Source: CAZOLI01 sp964580675
Lineage (GTDB): Bacteria > Planctomycetota > MHYJ01 > CAYXQY01
Length of the DNA: 6,116 bases
NCBI GenBank assembly: GCA_964580675.1
Contig: CAZOLI010000097.1
Span: 1-6,116, forward strand
Direction: 5' to 3'
Made by a program: the position numbers and the translations under genes. How positions within the stretch are numbered: position 1 is the stretch's first letter; each line of letters opens with the position of its first letter. Below, piece after piece: positions 4,820 through 6,116 of the stretch. The notes beneath the pieces were generated by a model. That model did not search any database. It saw only the letters and a program-made list of their open reading frames with translations, and was not told the origin of the DNA.

Positions 4820-5296
4820 CTATTCCGGGGAGAGGATGTTCAAGTTGTCGAAATAGGTCCGGTAAAATCCCAGGTCCCTCGTCAGTAGTTGATCGGCCTG
4901 TTCCCGTGCGTGACCGGCAATCAAAAAATCACTGATCATCCGCCGTCGAAAGGAAAGCGTCCCCCCGCACTCCGGACAGCGAAGGTCCACTTCCTCACCG
5001 CAATGATCACAGGACCCTGTTTCCGAATGCTCCCGGGCATAGGTGTTCCAGGTTTCGGCCGCTCTCCATAGGCTCTTTTGCTTGAACGGATCGACCTGAA
5101 TTCCCGTTTTCTCAAGAAACTCATCCAGCTCCTCTCGGGATGGAAACTGTGTGGCAAGCTCCGCGTACACTACGTGACAGACGCGAAGAGCACCGGATTT
5201 ACTCGACTCGATCAGAAGTCGCTTCGATGCCGGAAGATACGCTTCGTTCGGCAGCAGCAGATCCAACAATATGTTCGTGTCCACCGCGGTGATCAT
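4820..5296 (-). CDS. vapC: VapC-type PIN toxin 3 with zinc-knuckle insert
   Basis: A 158-residue PIN protein, longer than its two neighbours. Active-site acids by family pattern: Asp6 (MITAVDTNILLDLL), Glu46 (VVYAEL), Asp123 (RRRMISDFLIAGHA) and Asp141 (LLTRDLGFYRTYF). Directly before the third acid, residues 96-110 read CDHCGEEVDLRCPEC, a CxxC-x7-CxxC cluster that should bind one zinc, followed by GGTLSFRRR. I believe similar four-Cys VapC variants exist in other bacteria, but that is memory only. The start ATG overlaps the antitoxin stop by 4 nt (ATGA). Predicted to be an endoribonuclease; the insert may stabilise the fold or contact RNA. Confidence 0.9.
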   Translation of the reverse strand: MITAVDTNILLDLLLPNEAYLPASKRLLIESSKSGALRVCHVVYAELATQFPSREELDEFLEKTGIQVDPFKQKSLWRAAETWNTYAREHSETGSCDHCGEEVDLRCPECGGTLSFRRRMISDFLIAGHAREQADQLLTRDLGFYRTYFDNLNILSPE

Positions 5297-5523
5297 TCGT
5301 GTCCCCGGAGCTCTCGTACGATTTGATCGGCGTCGTCCCGTTCGATATCGGACAGATATCCGGCGTATTCGTCAAACGGAGAAGTCTCCACCCGCTTGTG
5401 AATGACCACACCTTCCGGGGACTCTTCAAAAACCAGTCGATCTCCCGGTTGTACACCAAGTGCTTCCCGAATCTCCTTGGGAATCGTTACCTGCCCGCGA
5501 CTTGTCACTTTGACTTCTATCAT
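5293..5523 (-). CDS. vapB: AbrB/SpoVT-type antitoxin
   Basis: A 76-residue protein whose N-terminus, MIEVKVTSRGQVTIPKEIRE, then ALGVQPGDRLVF, is the classic AbrB swapped-hairpin DNA-binding domain, formed by a dimer. Residues ~45-76 (VETSPFDEYAGYLSDIERDD, then ADQIVRELRGHE) form the acidic toxin-binding tail. The ATG at 5523 was chosen; a GTG at 5529 would add two residues. No Shine-Dalgarno sequence is visible in the AT-rich leader, unlike vapB2. It is the first gene of a minus-strand operon with the zinc-knuckle VapC and probably represses the promoter at 5557-5593. Confidence 0.92.
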   Translation of the reverse strand: MIEVKVTSRGQVTIPKEIREALGVQPGDRLVFEESPEGVVIHKRVETSPFDEYAGYLSDIERDDADQIVRELRGHE

Positions 5524-5556
5524 CGTCACAATAAATATTATTATTAAATCTTATTT

Positions 5557-5593
5557 CTTATTTTATAATAAGTATTTTCCTGTCAGGATGCAA
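5557..5593 (-). promoter_or_regulatory. Putative promoter and operator of vapBC3
   Basis: On the minus strand, TTGCAT (5593-5588) and TATTAT (5570-5565) are separated by exactly 17 bp. The inverted repeat CTTATT-ATAA-AATAAG (5572-5557) overlaps the -10 element and would be a suitable AbrB-type operator. The whole 5530-5577 leader is very AT-rich compared with its surroundings. Predicted start near 5558, giving a leader of about 35 nt. Confidence 0.55.
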
Positions 5594-5633
5594 ATTGGCG
5601 GAGGTGCCTCAGGCGTCGTGCGTTACGCGTGAT

Positions 5634-5778
5634 GCGTTAATTGCGTTAGTTGCGTTATTGGCGTTAGTAGCGTTATTTGCGTTTGTCGCGTTAGTGGCGT
5701 TTGTTGCGTTGTCGCGTTTATTGCGTGATGCGTTGGGCGTTATAACGGCAGGCGATAGGCGATGGGCGGTTGGCGATT
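5634..5778. repeat. GCGTT 9-bp array block, copy 3 (longest)
   Basis: Eight 9-bp units of GCGTTNNTN (5634-5705) run into the tail shared with 4652-4721 and 1541-1586. Four 7-bp units follow (GGCGATA, GGCGATG, GGCGGTT, GGCGATT; 5751-5778). Sequence similar to 1611-1627 continues to about 5797. The stretch 5798-5890 is purine-rich and shows no gene. Confidence 0.92.
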
Positions 5779-5890
5779 GGGAAGCGGAGGTGCTGGGGAA
5801 GGTTTCAGTCCGAGCCTCTGTAAAAGTTGGGTGAGAAATAAGAGAAGGAAACGGGGAAGGAAACAGGCGCCGGATGAGAAGACGAAGGAA

Positions 5891-6053
5891 GACCCCTCCG
5901 TCCTTGCGGCGGAGGTGAACGGGTTTTTCAGCAATGAAAAGTGTAGCCGAAAAGACGACCCCCACCTCCTTGCGGGGTGGGTGAAGAAGTTTATAAGCTA
6001 CGCTGGGCCGCTCCAAACCTGAACGACCCCCACGACCTTGTGTCGTGGGTGAA
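5891..6053 (+). repeat. Array of three 29-nt hairpin units with covarying stems
   Basis: Units at 5891-5919, 5957-5985 and 6025-6053 are each 29 nt, separated by 37 and 39 nt. All start with GACCCC and end in GTGAA, with the last G of the stem before the T conserved. Positions 5-12 pair with 18-25 around a CTTGC or CTTGT loop. Between units the pairs at 7/23 (T-A, C-G, C-G), 8/22 (C-G, A-T, A-T) and 10/20 (G-C, C-G, G-C) change together. The pair at 11/19 is T.G, T.G, A-T, a wobble allowed only if the + strand is the RNA. The inter-unit sequences share only a weak GTTTNTNAGC similarity. Confidence 0.85.
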
Positions 6054-6116
6054 GGAGATTTCGGGCAGAGAGGAAGCGGTGGCTGGAACAAACTCATTCA
6101 CCTGCGGGGTAAACCC
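6054..6116. other. Right edge, possible inverted fourth hairpin unit
   Basis: TTCAC (6097-6101) followed by CTGCGGGG, then TAAACCC to the window end, looks like the start of a unit of the preceding array in reverse orientation: complement of GTGAA, then an 8-nt stem arm. The other arm lies outside the window, so this is only a suggestion. No gene is visible. Confidence 0.25.

Noticed and set aside
5891..6053. CRISPR array (29-nt units, 37-39-nt gaps)
   Set aside because: The spacing fits, but the units differ at many positions, whereas CRISPR repeats are nearly identical within an array. The gaps share weak similarity, and no cas gene is in the window.
5609..6097. Long minus-strand frame across the right end (about 162 residues)
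   Set aside because: It is built from the 9-bp array (Asn-Ala-Thr/Ile repeats) and the hairpin units; its openness follows from repeat periodicity, and it has no recognisable domain.

Overview
The window reads as an accessory, repeat-saturated stretch of a prokaryotic chromosome. It carries three small toxin-antitoxin (TA) operons and one coiled-coil gene, set in more than 3 kb of repetitive intergenic DNA. The domain of life is not settled by the sequence. The first antitoxin/toxin pair resembles archaeal (euryarchaeal, haloarchaeal-like) VapBC. However, all three TA operons have a hexamer pair matching a bacterial sigma70-type promoter with an exact 17-bp spacer, and the coiled-coil protein resembles bacterial small proteins. 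I lean towards a bacterium with horizontally acquired modules; an archaeon remains possible.

Layout. 1-784: one copy of an 88-bp repeat, two microsatellites, and a ~230-bp palindromic element (A), then the promoter and operator of the first operon. 785-1415 (+): vapBC1, with a DUF217/VapB-like antitoxin and a PIN toxin overlapping by 8 nt. 1416-1848: a composite of 7-, 8-, 9- and 16-bp tandem repeats ending in the second 88-bp copy. 1903-2376: palindromic elements B and C. 2414-3146 (+): promoter and vapBC2, with a ribbon-helix-helix antitoxin and a PIN toxin overlapping by 4 nt. 3147-3912: a 7-bp array, elements D, E (partial) and F, and two further short-period arrays. 4098-4652 (+): a 184-residue coiled-coil protein of unknown function. 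4652-4819: a 9-bp-repeat block touching the stop codon. 4820-5523 (-): vapBC3, with an AbrB-type antitoxin and a PIN toxin carrying a zinc-knuckle-like insert. 5634-5778: the same repeat block again, longer. 5891-6053: three 29-nt hairpin units whose stem differences are all compensated.

How the parts relate. Each antitoxin should neutralise the RNase encoded just downstream and repress its own promoter as the toxin-antitoxin complex. Inverted repeats lie at or near all three promoters. The three antitoxins belong to three different DNA-binding folds, so these are independent modules, not duplicates. Each TA module is bracketed by direct repeats: 88-bp copies around vapBC1, the 27-bp ends of elements C and D around vapBC2, and 70-bp identical copies around vapBC3. 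Homologous recombination could therefore delete or move each one as a unit.

The most unusual non-coding content is the family of multi-branched elements (A-F) and the three-hairpin array at the right end. In both, the paired sequence changes between copies while pairing is kept, so the fold rather than the sequence appears to be maintained.
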